Origin: Chondrosia reniformis
Taxonomy: Eukaryota; Porifera; Demospongiae; Chondrillida; Chondrillidae
DNA: 64,000 nucleotides
Assembly: GCA_947172415.1 (NCBI GenBank)
Contig: OX359197.1
Location: 1,674,001-1,738,000, forward strand
Direction: 5' to 3'
Positions 25,001-40,000 of the stretch are shown here, in pieces; the stretch's first letter is position 1; each line of letters begins with the position of its first letter. The translations under genes were made by a program, and so were the position numbers. The notes beneath the pieces are model-generated. The model had not been told where the DNA came from. It ran no database searches and saw only the letters and a program-made list of their open reading frames with translations.

Positions 25001-28000
25001 TTATCATTAAGTAAAATACATTGTGCCTACCCTAAATACACATTTACATTGCACTCCTCAAGTGGGTGGGGTAAATTCCACAGTCAAATGTGATGACACA
25101 TACACATAATCAAGTTATATTGCAGCATTCTCCAATAATATATATACGCATATTGAAGTTATTTGCTTAATGAAATTTCTCATTTTTTAATCAGCTCCAG
25201 GAGACTACAGTGGTGCAACACAAACAGTTTTCTTCCCCGAAGGGGCTAGATCAATTGATTTTGCTGTACCTATTGTTAATGACAGCCTATTAGAAGGTAA
25301 TGAAAACTTTATGGCTAATATTGAGGACATATCGGAAGCAGCAGCTAATCTGGGAGTTAAAAAAGGAGCCAGAGACTCTGCAGAAGTTATTATCACTGAT
25401 AATGATTCTGTCCAGGTCAACTTCTCTCCAACCATGTATACTGTATCTGAAGATGGAGGATCAGTTGAATTGATGATAGTTGCCAGTGGTCCTGCACCGT
25501 TTAACTACTCTGTGACTGTAGACACATTTGATGGAACAGCTGGTAAGACATACCACAATACTGATTGAAGTACAGTGTATAACAAGCTTCAAGTATATAA
25601 ACCATAAACCTACATAGGCTGTGTGTTGTATATATACAAAATAAATATCCAATATTCACCTGGTAATGCATATTCTTTTATACATATACATAGGTAATGG
25701 TACTGATTACACTGGTGGACCATTTCAGGTTGAATTTCCAGCTGGTAGTACTACTGCTAGCCTAATATTGGACATTTTGGATGATAATCTTCCAGAACTA
25801 GATGAATGGTTTGGTGGTCTTCTTTCTGTTTCTGGTGTCGAGGGAGTGACAAATGGACCTCAATCTCTTGCCAATGTCATTATATCAGATGAAGAAGAAA
25901 TCTTTGTCCAATTTGATAGAGCTGGTTACATCTTTGATGAAGATGTAGGAGATGGGATCCTCAATCTTGTGGCAGATAAACCAGCTCCAGCTGGAGGATA
26001 CAGTGTGGACGTGTCATTTTCTGATGGAACTGCTGGATGTAAGAGTGTATAAATATGAAATGTATAAAGCTATGATTTAACTGCATTATGAGCTCTTCTT
26101 TAAATGTCTATACAGTCTTTTAAAACTTTATTTTTCTATAATTATATAGCTCCAGGAGACTATACAGGCAACACACAGTCAGTGTTTTTTCCAGAAGGTG
26201 ATAGTTCAGCTCAAGTTGCTGTTCCTATCTTCAATGATGATTTTGTGGAAGGTGATGAAACCTTCACAGCTATCATTGATCCTATAGCAGCTGATGGAGT
26301 GAGAAGAGGAGCAAGAAATTCTACTAATGTGATCATCATCGATGATGAATTTATTGAAGTCAACTTTGATCCAACCTCTTATGAAGTGAACGAAGAGGAT
26401 GGTATCGCAACCCTCATATTAGTAGCTGATAGACCATCATCAGAGCCTTATACAGTTAATGTGGTGACATCTGATGGAACTGTTGAAGGTTATATAGGTA
26501 TATTTTGCATATATTATACATATTTGTATACGTATATCAATTGCCATAACAGCTAGTTATAAATATACATACAATTGGTTAATAAATGGAATTACTAGAA
26601 CATTTAACATATATATATATATAGCCCTTTAGGTTGTAATTTTTTATATATCTACGTAGAACTCATTGATTATATTGGTGGGATCTTTTTGGCTAATTTT
26701 TCCGTTGGAGAGACTACCACCACAGTAACAATACCCATCACAGATGATGACATTGGTGAATGCACGGAAGTGGTCATGGCTCAACTAGAGTTTCCTAGTG
26801 GTATACCAACGCCGGCTCCAGCAACTCCAGGTACACCATCGCCATTTTCCTTCTCTCCTAAATATAGAATTGGTTCTAAGGACATGGCAACTATCAAAAT
26901 CAATGATACTGATCGTGAGTTGAAAATATAGGCAGTGATGCAATTAGTATAATGCTATATTATTATATGAAACACTGTTCAGCTTACTATGTTGAGTTTA
27001 AAAGTACATCACAAGTTGTATCTGAAAATGAAGAATCAGCGGAAGTGTGTTTAGTAACAAACAGAGAATGTGTTGATGATTTTCACTATTGACTTGTAAG
27101 ACAAGGAATCAGATGAATTTATGGGTAAAGCAAGTTTGTGTCTACAATCTACGATGATGAAATCATAAGTAAGTCAACTTTGAACCAACTTCTTTTGAAG
27201 TGAACGAAGAGGATGGTACCGCAACCCTCATAATAGTATCTGATAAACCATCATCAGAGCCTTATACAGTTAATGTGGTGGCATTTGATGGAACTGCAGA
27301 AGGTTAAAATTACTATTAGATTATCTGCCATACTACACGCCCTCGGGTCTCGTGACTCCAAAATCCATACACACTGAAGCGCTATGGTGTATGTGTTATA
27401 TATGGCATTGTGAAGCCTTCCAAGCATTTATACACATTTGGTGGGATTCTTTTGACCTATATAAGAACCTAGATCTACTGCAGTTATACACCGGAGTGGG
27501 TCTCTTATTGCAGTTATACACCAGAGTGGGCCTCTTATTGCAGTTATACACCAGAGTGGGCCTCTTATTGCAGTTATACACCAGAGTGGGCCTCTTATTG
27601 CAGTTATACACCGGTTATGGAACTCAGCATCTTAGTGTTGTCCCGGCTATGACGTATATATATATAAGTCAACCGAAACCGGAATATTTGCTGATAATGG
27701 CATGCAGATGCATCATCTTCAGTCTATAACTATACTAAGGTGTGAAAAGGTAATTGGAAGGCTGTGTGTTTAAACTTCTATGATCTGTAGAGACTACTAC
27801 TCTGTATGCAGTTGTGAATTTTAGTGTGGCTAAAGTCTTGTAGCGTTTAATATACCTGATTGTGATTATTTTGGGAGTCTTTGCATCCGTATTGTATTAT
27901 ATACCTCAGTGTGATTATCTTGGGAGTCACTTGCATCCGTGTACAAATTCGTAACTTGCACTGTGTAGTACTTGATTGTAATTAAACATGTACAAGTATA

Positions 28001-31000
28001 TAAAAAACATTTACAAAAATGATGTTAGAAGTAGGAATGGCAGTGTTCAGAACGGATGTGTGTGGATAACTGAGGTCTGACTGTATACGTACGTATATAC
28101 AGTGTTGCAATTCCCAGGCATGTATTATATACTTTTTATGTTTGTTGGCTTAACATGAACATGCTTGTCTCGTTATTTGACTCTGGACGAACATGCATAT
28201 ATGTAAAATGTGGCAAATGTAAAAAATCTACATTTTCTTCAATTAGTACTTGTAACATGGATATACATGTAGTCTGTAGATTCTTTGAAACCAATGGATA
28301 CATTAGACAACCTACACACTCCCTTGCCAAATAAATCAAAATTATGCTGTTTATAGAGAATAATGATAACTATAAAAGTCTGTAATGGAGATTCAGTTTC
28401 TAAGTACGTACGTATGTATATGGTTTTCCACCAAATAAATCTGCTAACAAGCACTAAGGATGGACAGTTCTCTGATGTGCACTTAATTATAGCATTTATG
28501 TAAATATATACTTTTGGAACAAATACAAGTGACTAAGCTTAGTTTTTATATTGACTGGGCATCATTACTCTATGTTTCTCTTTGCAGCAATTATTGTTAA
28601 TTTTGACCGTAGCAGTTACGTTGTCAGTGAAGGAGACACAATCAGTATAACACTTTTTGCAAGTGGTAACTTTTCGATACCATTTAATGTATCACTTGGA
28701 ACATCACAATCACCAGATGACTACAAAATAATGGGAAGTCCCATTCTGTTTACACCTGGCAAAACCTCCTTTTCATTTACGTTGGAAGCATTAGCTGATA
28801 ACATTAAAGAAACAGACGAAACCTATTCCTTAAGCCTATTGCTGAACAACAATGCATGTGGCTTGAATGTTGCATTGGGCAATCAATCCAGTGCTAGTGT
28901 TAGGATTGAGGATCCTACTGGTAAGTAGTTAATTCCTCTGTTTGAAAATATGATATTTTAATTTCAGCACACATATTTAAAACAAACAAGTCCTATTTTA
29001 TACTTACACATACGGATACTGTACTTGTATGCATATACATAATATAACAGTAGTTCATAGAGCATCAGCAACTGATTATACAACACATTTGATGTTTTGA
29101 CCAGGAAGTCTTCTTTAATAATATATACATCATACATACTTACGGATGTACATCCAATTGAAATATAATCAATGGAGATATTATTCCTGACCAACCAATT
29201 GTTTAAAATTTATTTATATCATGTCAAAGCCTTTGCAAGGCTCAGTGCCATTAACTCCCTTTCCATATATATACATATATTCAAGTATTTATGTTTGGTA
29301 AGTCTTCTGACTCCAATGCTTTACTATTAACAATATATTTCATCTATAGTGCTTCAAGTCATGTTTGAAGATGCTATGTACATTGTTCCTGAAGGAGATA
29401 CTCGAACGATTTTAATTAAAGCCAGTGTACCATATGTAGACAGCTTTAATGTTTCACTTATTCACAATGCCTCTGCAGGTAAGATGCCTACTGTGATTAG
29501 GCATATATATACATGAATGATTCTAATGTATGCCTAATTGTTCCACTTTATTTATTCATTTGTGGACAGATCTTCTTGTGGATAATACTGTCACCTTTGA
29601 GCCACTTATGGAAACTGTTAGTGTAGACCTCACAGCCTTAGCTGAAGATGTAAAGGAGTCGACTGAAGAATTTAACCTTAGACTGAGCCTAAGTCCGACA
29701 GCAGGGAGTCTCGGATTGGAGTTGGGAGATCCATCACTAACTATTATAATTATACCTGGCACTAATGAAAGTATGCTAATACATTATCCTTTCTTATCTC
29801 TTTTATCCTAACCGTGATACCATATTACAGGTATTACAGTATTCTTTGAGCCCTCAAAATACTCTGTTTTGGAGGGGGATATTGCTGAAGTGTTTCTTGA
29901 ATCTACACAGGCTGCCAGTGAGGCATATACAATCAGAGTCACCCAATTGGATGGAGGTAACTCTAATAATAATACATCTGCTTCTTAAAAGTTCTTCTGT
30001 TTAATTTGAAGGGTTTTTTACAGAATCGGCATATCATGTAGGAAAATGGTGTATTGTAGATATTTCCTGGGTATTACCTTCTAGGGAGCTAAACCTGGAA
30101 AGCTTTGGATAAAGATACAGGAGTCTTTTCTTTTCTTCTCTTTCTTTTTCTGCTCCACTGGGCCAGACAGCTGTTTCTGGAATTCCACCCTTCATCAGTG
30201 ACCCATGTACAGATTATAATCTAGTGCTTTTAGTTATCTTTCCTTTTTATTTTTATTGATTTTTGTTTTCAATTTAGAGAGAGATATTTTTTTTCACTGC
30301 TCCATTTTACAATGTACCAGTCTATTAGGTTTTTTAATTATTTAAGCATGAAGGTTTAATATATATTATTATCTGTTGTATATATACTACCAGAATCCGA
30401 CTTTGCTATACTCAATGAAAGTGAAGCAACATTTCCAGCAGGGTCTACTTCAGCTAGTATTTTCATCTTAGCCTTTGAGGATAATATTAAAGAGAGAATT
30501 GAAACATATTTTCTTAATATTGAACTGACTCCATCAGCATCTAGCTTGGGTGCAGTGACTGTTAATATCTCTGCAACTCTAGCCATTGATGATAACACAG
30601 AAGGTACATATGCTGCAAATATTCTGTCGTTAATCTGACTTATTTGGATATAAAGTGTTTTGTAACTTTATTCTTTGCTTCATGCACAGATATCCTTGTC
30701 AGCTTTGAGAGACCAATCTACACTGTTGTGGAGGGAGAGTCAATTGAGTTCAAATTGATAGCTGATAAGAACTCCAGTGAAAGTTTTAAAGTTGAAGTTA
30801 TAGCTAGCCAATTAGGAGGTACGTATGTACAGTATTTATGTACTTATAATTTATACGTATGTATGATTTAATCAGATTAACATACAGTACGTACATATGT
30901 ACGTAGTGTGTAATGGATGCAATCTAACACAGCATTTTTCAACATGCTACATGTAACATGTTGAAAAATGCTACAAACATCTAATATTAGAGGAAAAGGC

Positions 31001-34000
31001 CTATAGGGAACTAAGCCTAGTGATGAGGATACAAATGTTTTCTCCTTCTACTTCTCTTTTTCTCCACTGGGCCGTATGGCTACATATTTCTGGGAATTCC
31101 ACTTTTCATTAGTGACCCTGAGAATCTTTGTTTTCATCTGGATCTTTAGTGTATTCGGTGTATTGATAATTGGGAGTCTCTATATTTTGTCACTTAGATG
31201 TTGACTTGACTCCAGAGACAGTAAACTTTTCAATTTTTACCACTGAAGCTGTGGTGAAGTTAACTGCTATTGATGATCGTGTGCTTGAGCCAAGTGAAAC
31301 CGTGACATTGTCACTGAATATACTAACAGATCTTGGAGTCAAAATTGGGATTCCTGACACGGCTAATGTTACTATTCTCGAAGCCTTTACTGGTGAGAGT
31401 CAATACATACATACATACGTACGTATGTACGGTACATAATATGAAATCAATGTAAATTCTATAAACATCATTTGAAAAAAAATGGATGAAAAGTGGTGGC
31501 CTAGAAATCAAGCCCTGTCCACCACTATTAGTGTTATACATCCACTGTACTGTACATATGGTTATGCTTCTATACATAATTATAGGTCTCTCTGTGGAGT
31601 TTGAAGAGAGTGTTTATTCAGTTGTTGAAAACAATTGTATTACTATAAACATAATCACAAGCTCCAGTTTTGCAGTGCCCTTTAGTGTAAACATAATTGA
31701 AACATCTGTGTCAATGGACTACTTCCTGCAAGGGGTTCCTGTCACTATGTCTCCCGATGGAAGCAGCAATAATTTTACCTTTTGTGCAAGGCAAGATGAT
31801 ATAAAAGAAATAAATGAGATGTTTATCCTTGAACTTGAAGTTATTGATGATGGTGGATTAAACATAAGTCTAGGTGGAATAATGTCAACTGAAGTTACTG
31901 TGGTTGATATATCAGGTCAGTTGTGTCAATATAACACAATGTCTATATGTGTAACTTTTGATGTAATATATCTTGCATCGGGATGTTTATTGTAAATACG
32001 TATGCCCCAGATGACACTTACGTATGTACATGTATTTTCCTGTACTACGTATATGTATATAGAGCAAAATATAAGACATAACATCTATATCGGGAATTTT
32101 TACGACCACATTTTAGGGGTGTTCACGCATATAAAGTTACATATGTATGTACTTATTGCTTACACTAGTAGTCATATTATTTAAGCAGTTACAATTACTA
32201 TCAATGTAGTGGTGACTGTGAACTTCAACGAAACTGACTATTCTGTCAGTGAAGGAGGGACCATTGTAGTCCTTGTTGTTGCAGAAGGTCCTTCAGCCGA
32301 GGACTATGATGTGTCTGTAGTGTTGACCCCAGGATCAGCAGGAAGTAATACTTGCTTCCATATTTTCACAGCTGTGCCTAATTCTAATAACTGTCTTCTT
32401 TAGGTGATGATTATGATGAGGGACCACACATCGCTAGCTTTGTAGCAGGAAGTATGTTGGCAACTGTAACCATAGGAACAACTGATAGTGATTGCGTTGA
32501 GCCACTGGAATCTTTTGAGTTAAGTTTGGAAGAGACTACCTCATCAGAACTTCTAGATATTACCATTGGAACTCCATCCAATGCATCTGCTACCATTACT
32601 GATGAATCAGGTACTCATATATATATATAACATGTTTTGACACCATATGTAAGTGTATATAACCATAAACATGTAAAGAACTGTTGCATAACTACTGTGT
32701 ATGTGATTATAATAATTCTTGATTATGTAACTACTTCCTGCTTAGGTGTAGTATTAGTTACTGGACACAGGCATAACTACTGTGCATGTGATTATAGATA
32801 GATGTAACTGATTTATGTAATTACTTCTTCTTCTTCTTCTTTTATGTACTAAATTCTATATATGATGTATCTGGAGAGAAGACCGATCCATACATGCATA
32901 TACTTATCCTGCATCATTAAGTATGTTATTCTTATTCTAGAATTATCAGTCCATTTTGAAGTCACATCTAAAAACATTACTGAAGGAGAATCTATGAGTG
33001 TTGATGTTGTGGCTGATGATTGCTACAAAGGAACGTTTTCTTTCGGAATCACGGCTATTGAAGGAAAAGCAACGAGTTCGTCCTGAGAATTTACTGTACA
33101 TGTTGAATGATGCATTTTAATTATACATTTAACATATATATATTTCCGTATATTGGGAATTGAATGTGTGTGTCTGAAGAATGCAAGATTTGTCCACAAC
33201 TGCAATATTTTGACATGCCTTGATTTGACACCTCAGTAATTTTTTTCATACTATTCTTTCTCATCTGCTAGGTGATGATTACACAATTGGCAGTAATAGT
33301 ATAACCTTCAATGGTGGAGTTAGGCAGTCCCTTACAATTAGTACAACAGATGATAATATGGTTGAAGAAATGGAGGACTTTAGTGTAGAATTGTCTATAG
33401 ATGATGATGGTGGCCTTAATCTGCAGCTTGGGGAATCTTTGAGCGTTACTATTATTGATAATGGTACATATGTGTTGTTCATTGTCAATATTACTGTATT
33501 TTCTTAATTAACATCTATGAATACAGAAATATAAACAATAAATTACATGCCTAAAAGTTATTATGTAGTTAAATAGCAAACATTAACCGTTCCTGTTGAT
33601 AAATGAGTTTTTTTATTTTATTCATTTTATGGATGAATGGAAATATATAAGGTATTTGTTGTTTGGAACGAGATGACGGCTGAATTAAGAAAGGAACTAG
33701 TACTGCTAGTTGAATATGTCATTTATGTTAAATAAAATTTGAAAAGTTGCAGGATTTGAATTAAAGAGTTTTTTAAACCTTCAACTTAAATATTTGTCGC
33801 ATTGAATGATCTGTTTCTTTCTATTATACATTCCAAACTTGTTGTATGTACCTTTTTGATGTAGATGAAAGGATCACTGTTTCATTTGCCAGAGATCTGT
33901 ACACAGTTGTTGAGGGATTTAATGTAGAAATAACTTTCTCTCTTTCGGGTGATATTAGTCAATCATTTTTTGTTTTAGTAGAGACACAGAATGGTACAGC

Positions 34001-37000
34001 CTTTGGTAAGTCACAATGACTGCTTCGTGGGACTTCTTTACAGTAAAACATGTTGTTTGATCAACCTTTATATTGATTCTTATATATATATATCCATCTA
34101 CATACGTACTTAGGTGGAGTTGACTTTGACGACACTTTTCTTCAAGTTGATCCAAGGGTTGAATCTGCTGTCATTTCAACCACAATGGATGACATCTTAG
34201 AGGATGAAGAGTGTTTTCAAGTCACGCTGACGATTCCAATGAACCTGAGCTTTGTAGCCCCAGGACCAATTACTGAGACTACAGTTTGTATCAGGGATAT
34301 AGCTGGTGTGTCATTATTTGTATATAACATTTTAGCCTTTTTGACATCCAATAATGCCTTAAGTAGTAGTAGTAGTAACAGTAGTATATGTATACTTATA
34401 TGCTTCTATTCAGATTACTGTATAAATATTAATCACATGTACGTATACATAATATTTTGAAACTGTATTTATTTAGTAATTGGAATTACAACCAGCGATA
34501 ACTTGGGGACTACTGAAACTCTTTCATCATCTTTTGTGCAACCCACGTCCTCTGAGATATCACAAGAGACAACAAGCAGTGAGAGTTATGGAAGTAGTGT
34601 TGTAACAACTAGTGACGTTCCAAGCACAGAAAGCAGTTCTACTCCATCAAGCAGTGCAGTACTCACTCCTAGTCCTCTTCCTAGAAGTAAGAATAATCTA
34701 AAATTAACTGACCAGTATTATAATGCTTAGAAATACTTTAAATTTATTTTGTTAGTAAACTCTTTTGTGTGAATTGCTAGAATGTAACTATATAAATCAT
34801 TTGTATTCCTATATTTTGGTGGTTTGCAGAAGAACATGGTCACTAGCTAGGCAACACATTGGTGTATATACGTACATATATGGCCATGTAACTTATGAGA
34901 ATTTCCTCAGAAAATCCATTTTTAAATGTGTCTATGGTAATGTATTATACAGTTTTCATTTACTTGCAGCTTGCCCCAATACACTCATCTTCACTTCCAC
35001 CCCGGTTGGTGAGACTCGCACTTTAAGGTGCTCCACACTCAGTGACCTTCTCTACAGTGGTATCATATCAGCAAGGTGTGGAGGTGATGGAGAGTGGGAG
35101 TCACTGGACCTATCACAATGTACATTTAGGGAGCTTCCAAACAAGCTTCTCTTATTGAAAGCAACAGAAACTAACATCAGCAATAATGTAAGTAAGACTG
35201 AGTCGCTATATTCAACCCAATGAAATTGTATCTATACGTATATGTACTCATTATGATATGAATTTATTGGATAATTTACTTAATACGTAGCTGATCATAA
35301 GTTAACAATTTAGGTGTTTTAGACATAAGATCTCCATCAGTGATATAGTATATGCTTAAAAACAGCTTTACCATCAATCCTTGATTTATCATTAGCAAGT
35401 GTGGCTGATGCTTTATAGTATAAACCTAGTTCCTAGTGAAGATGAAGTGTATACAGTAATCATATAAGTATCTATATATGCTTTACACTCTCTGTAGCCC
35501 TCACAGCTCAAAAATGGCACAGTGTATTCTGTAATTGTAATTGAAGATACAATATCACCAGTAGCTGAAGATGGAATTGTGATGACAGCAAATAGTAGGT
35601 TTATTTTAAACACAATTAGTGTAAATATTCATTTTGTCTGGACACAATGCATGATCAGTTTTCATTGCTCCTGCTGTACTACTTAGATTCATGTGGTTGT
35701 TGTGAAAATATTATAAATGTGACGTCACCAGTTAGTCCCTTAACATTTTGTGTCGGATCACCTGGAGCAACATCAGCCTGCAAATGCTCAGATGAAAAAA
35801 CAGATGTAGTTAGTATATTGCATTTATAGTATTTATATTATATATGAAATAAATATGTATTATGTAGCTACGTATTAGGCTATTCTCCATGTTGGAATGC
35901 TTTAAAGTTGCTCTCTGTAATATCATATATAGAAGTTTTCTTTGATATAATATATGTACAATATGTTATTAGTGTAGTGAAAGATATTTAATGGAAGGCA
36001 ATGAATGCACTTTGGACACTGATGGTGATAAGATTGCAGACTATAAAGTTAGCAAATCATTCATCATATATACATATATTATCATTGGAGTATTTTTTTT
36101 AATACAATGTATATCTATATATACTTTATACATATAATGCATAGGATTCCTGTATTGGATGCTGCCTGAAGGAGACTATTGGAGATATTACATGGCCTGT
36201 AACAGCTATTGGTCAAAGTGCCTCTTTACCATGTTCTGAGATCCACAGTTCCTTCTCAAGTTCCTTAGCAACTAGAAGATGTAATGTCCCAGGACTTTGG
36301 GAGTCAGTGGATATAAGTAGATGTACATTTAAGAATGGAACAGAGGAGAATGAAATTGTAGTAGTTGTGTCAGAGAATGGTAGAAGTGATGTAGAGAGTT
36401 TTAAAGATGAAGTTGAAACGTCTCTAAAAGTACCTAATACATGCACTAGTTATATTATTTATAATACTTATGCAAGTAGATATGTAGATACAAGTTGGAA
36501 TGTATGCAATTATACTATCAATATAGAGTCACAAATATGTCCCAATGACAAAATAACAAAAATACAATGTGGCCTACCTTTATTTCATATCCAGAATGTA
36601 ACCAAGCAGAATTATACAATTAAAATTTTAACACCGGACAATACAAGTTTTGTTGCAGTTGTCACATTTCTGAATGTAACAGGAGCAGTATTTCAACCAG
36701 TTGAGGGCACCACTGTATACACATCATCAAGTGAGCAATACTCCATATTCTGATATATGGTGTATATATATGGACTCTATATACATATATAGCTGTATAT
36801 CTGTTCGCTTGCATCAATATATGACTATATAGTTTTCAATAACAGCAAAGAAGTCTTAGTCTAATCCAAATAACATTCTCTAGATTTTACCAATAATTCT
36901 AACTATTGAAAAATCAGTGGAGTATGCGTACATAGTCTACTTTAGCTTAGAGATCCTAGGGTTTTAGATTGTTGATGTATAAACTATTTATATATAGATG

Positions 37001-40000
37001 AATGCTCATGCACACCAGTGACGTTAGGAGGTAGACAGAGCTTATGTATTGGTACTGGTATATCATGTACTTGTTCAGGGCAAGGAGGATGTATGGTGAG
37101 TTCAAGTATATAAGACTTAATAACTTACGTACATATTACATGTAATGTACTTACAGTGTGTAACACCATTTGTGAGGAACCGCCATGGTAATTGTGAAAT
37201 TGACAGTGATGGAGATGGTATACCAGACTCAGAAGTCAGTATATAGTCTCACATAGCAATGAATGTACATATATATACTGTACATCTGTGATATTTACTG
37301 TTTAATAGATGAATATACTCACATACATACGTATGCATGCTTTTTTACTGACTTATATAGTATGCATATGCGTATGCACGTGTACCTGTGTAGTCTGTAT
37401 ACGTACATGTCTAATCTGGTGAATATGGATTTCTTTAAAATGATCATTCCATTTTTTCATGTAGGATAAATGTAAAAATAAGCCAGGAATATGTGATAAA
37501 CGTAAGATTAAATCCATACATACACTCTGGTCTGAAGAACATTTATATATATACATATGTATACAAAATATAATTTTGACAATTAAGCACTCTTGATAAC
37601 TATAGCTGAAGAAGGTCAAATTACATGTCCACCAAATACTGATCAAGAATGGCAGTTAGAGTGGCCAGAAATGAAACATAGTGAAGTAGCTCATCTGCGT
37701 TGTCCACAAAGGGAAGGCAGAAATGTTACAGGTATAAACATATAATATTATTTGGAGCTTTAGTGATTATTTTACCTAATATACATAATATATAAACGTA
37801 ACGTTTTAATGCTCTAAAGTCATATTTTGGAAACCAATTACGTAAGTATATATAGGTCTTGCTGAAAGGAGATGCAATTCTGATGGGACTTGGGGTGAAG
37901 TAGATGTTAATGCATGCACTTCTCAGGAGTTCAACAACAACATATTAAAGGTACATGTACAAATGTACCAATTTAGCAAAGTAGAGTCATTTGGTTGTGT
38001 ATTCAAACACTATATGTACACCGTTAATCTGGTCAAGAGGAGTTTGTGATTTCACCCTTGTCAGCAGAGCAGTGTGAGAAGGTGCCTTGTCCTAATATTA
38101 AGCTGTCTGCAGGTCCTCTGGAGATTTTCACTGATGCCTTTGATGTATGGATGGCAGAGGATTTTCCTTATTCAGTTTCTTCTTTATCATCCTTCTTATA
38201 TACTTACCTTCTTGTACAGTGTCCTTCTCACAAGTCCCCTAGGGTAGTCATTGGCCACAAATGTGTCCTCAATGTCTTGTAACTCCTTCTTCAGTACTTT
38301 TCCCTGACAGATACCTTCTGCTTTCCTTTTTAAGCATAGGATGGTCCCAATCGTTGTTGTCTCATGATGTTGGGCTGGGATGGTTTAACAATCAATAAAT
38401 GCATGTACGTATATTATACCCTTATCTTTCTCTATGAATTAGACTGAATCTCTGGTAATCACACTGAATGCTACTAATGAGCCTTTGACTGAAACAGCTA
38501 AGGAGGTTGTTAAAGATATTACAGCACAACTCACTACTGTTACTGAACCAGTTGAGAATGAGACTATCCTACCAGGTGAATTGAGAACTACTACTTTTGT
38601 ACTACAACAAATAGAGAAGTTAGTTTCAATTATATTACAAAAAATACAACTATGTGTATACATTTTTGCTTGATGTCTCATTAAGAAGTAAAGCTTATAT
38701 ACGTATGTATATAGATGTACTATGTATTAATTAAAATACATTGTTTATATTACTTATTATTTTGAATAGATTGGGTGAAAGCAACAACCTTTTTGATCCA
38801 GACAGTAATGCAACTAATGAAACTATTGAGGTAAATTGTGGCTATTGCATGCTTTAATTATAACTTTATTTCAAGTACATATTAACTTATATTTAATAAA
38901 ACAGTAATATTTTATACATTTTCTACAGAATATTGCTAACATTGTGAGCAATGTACTGGATGAGAATAATAAGGCAGCCTTTACAGCTACCAATGAAGTA
39001 CCGGTTGCTAACCAGACAACCCAATCAGCGGCGGCCATACTGAGGACAACTGAGGGGATAGCTAATGGAGTTGGTAGAGCTCTTACACCTTCAAAGCCAA
39101 CCATTACACTCACCAGACCTAATTTTGGTATGATAGGAATGTTTGATATGACATTCTCTCATGTCCTTTGCATTTAAAGCTACCACTTCTGTTATAATCT
39201 ATTTCAGGTGTTCAAGGTAGTAGGGTCAAATTGAGACATCGCAGTGGTATATTATTTCCAGGAAGCCTTCTTAGATCTAACTTTATTAACCAAAAATACA
39301 TACCAAAGTTGAATATTCCCTCAAGTTTCATCAAAATGGCAGTAAAACAAGGTCTGTATTTGATTATCATTAGACATTTATGTAATAATTTGTCTGCTCT
39401 AGTTAAAACTTTAGTATTAGTTACATACTTCGTCTTTGTTTCTCCCTTCCAATGGATCAACCCACAACTACATCTCCGACTGATGGTACTACAATGGCAC
39501 CCACAACTGAAACGCCATCTGTTTCCTCAGAAGATGAAGACACTACTACTGTAGTCAACTTTGTAATGAACAATATGGAGGAATATTTACCAATAAAATT
39601 TGAGTAAGTATTTGTTGTTGAATTGGCTGAAAATTTTCCTTAAAACAGCGTAATATTTAAATATATCCAAATAATTATTTTAGAGATGGTGAAGAAGAGA
39701 TAGGAGAAGATGTCATACCAGGTACTCTAGTAGTCTCCAGTCAGATTGGTGACATAGAAATCTCAAGTGTACCTGAAAACTTTACGGATAAAGTCATCAT
39801 TGAATTTAATATTAAGGTATGCATATTATACGTATATATTATAAATATGTGACCATCCATGCGAAAAGGGGCATATTCGCACTGTAGCAATATGTTCAAT
39901 ATGGGCGTTTTAAAAACGTCGTGGCAAAATAGTCAAAAGTGCGATTTTCTTTTAATATCACTAATTATTCGTTGAATATTATTATCGTTCGATAGTTTTG

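Larger units (their letters stand above)
21577..34305 (+). other. Gene B Calx-beta array (about 17 modules)
   Basis: Exons: 21577-21717, 21851-22036, 22106-22246, 22663-23007, 23091-23459, 24183-24524, 24629-24976, 25195-25542, 25694-26038, 26150-26488, 26660-26914, 28588-28920, 29350-29478, 29570-29770, 29831-29956, 30394-30603, 30690-30818, 31198-31392, 31586-31915, 32210-32344, 32404-32610, 32941-33075, 33272-33463, 33865-34005, 34114-34305. Each module shows the Calx-beta signature: (V)xFxxxxYxVxEx, then SDGTAxxxxDY, an ExxExF and a closing DD/DN. Acidic residues at the module ends suggest calcium binding. All exons are phase 1-1. Modules 3-9 share long exons that end in the middle of the next module; later modules use half-module or single-module exons. 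Confidence 0.88.

Noticed and set aside
27481-27620. CRISPR-like array
   Set aside because: The 30-bp units are adjacent without spacers, in an animal intron.
27352-27729. Frames with repeated LLQLYTRVG or NCNKRPTLVY
   Set aside because: They come from the 30-bp tandem repeat, whose period is a multiple of three.
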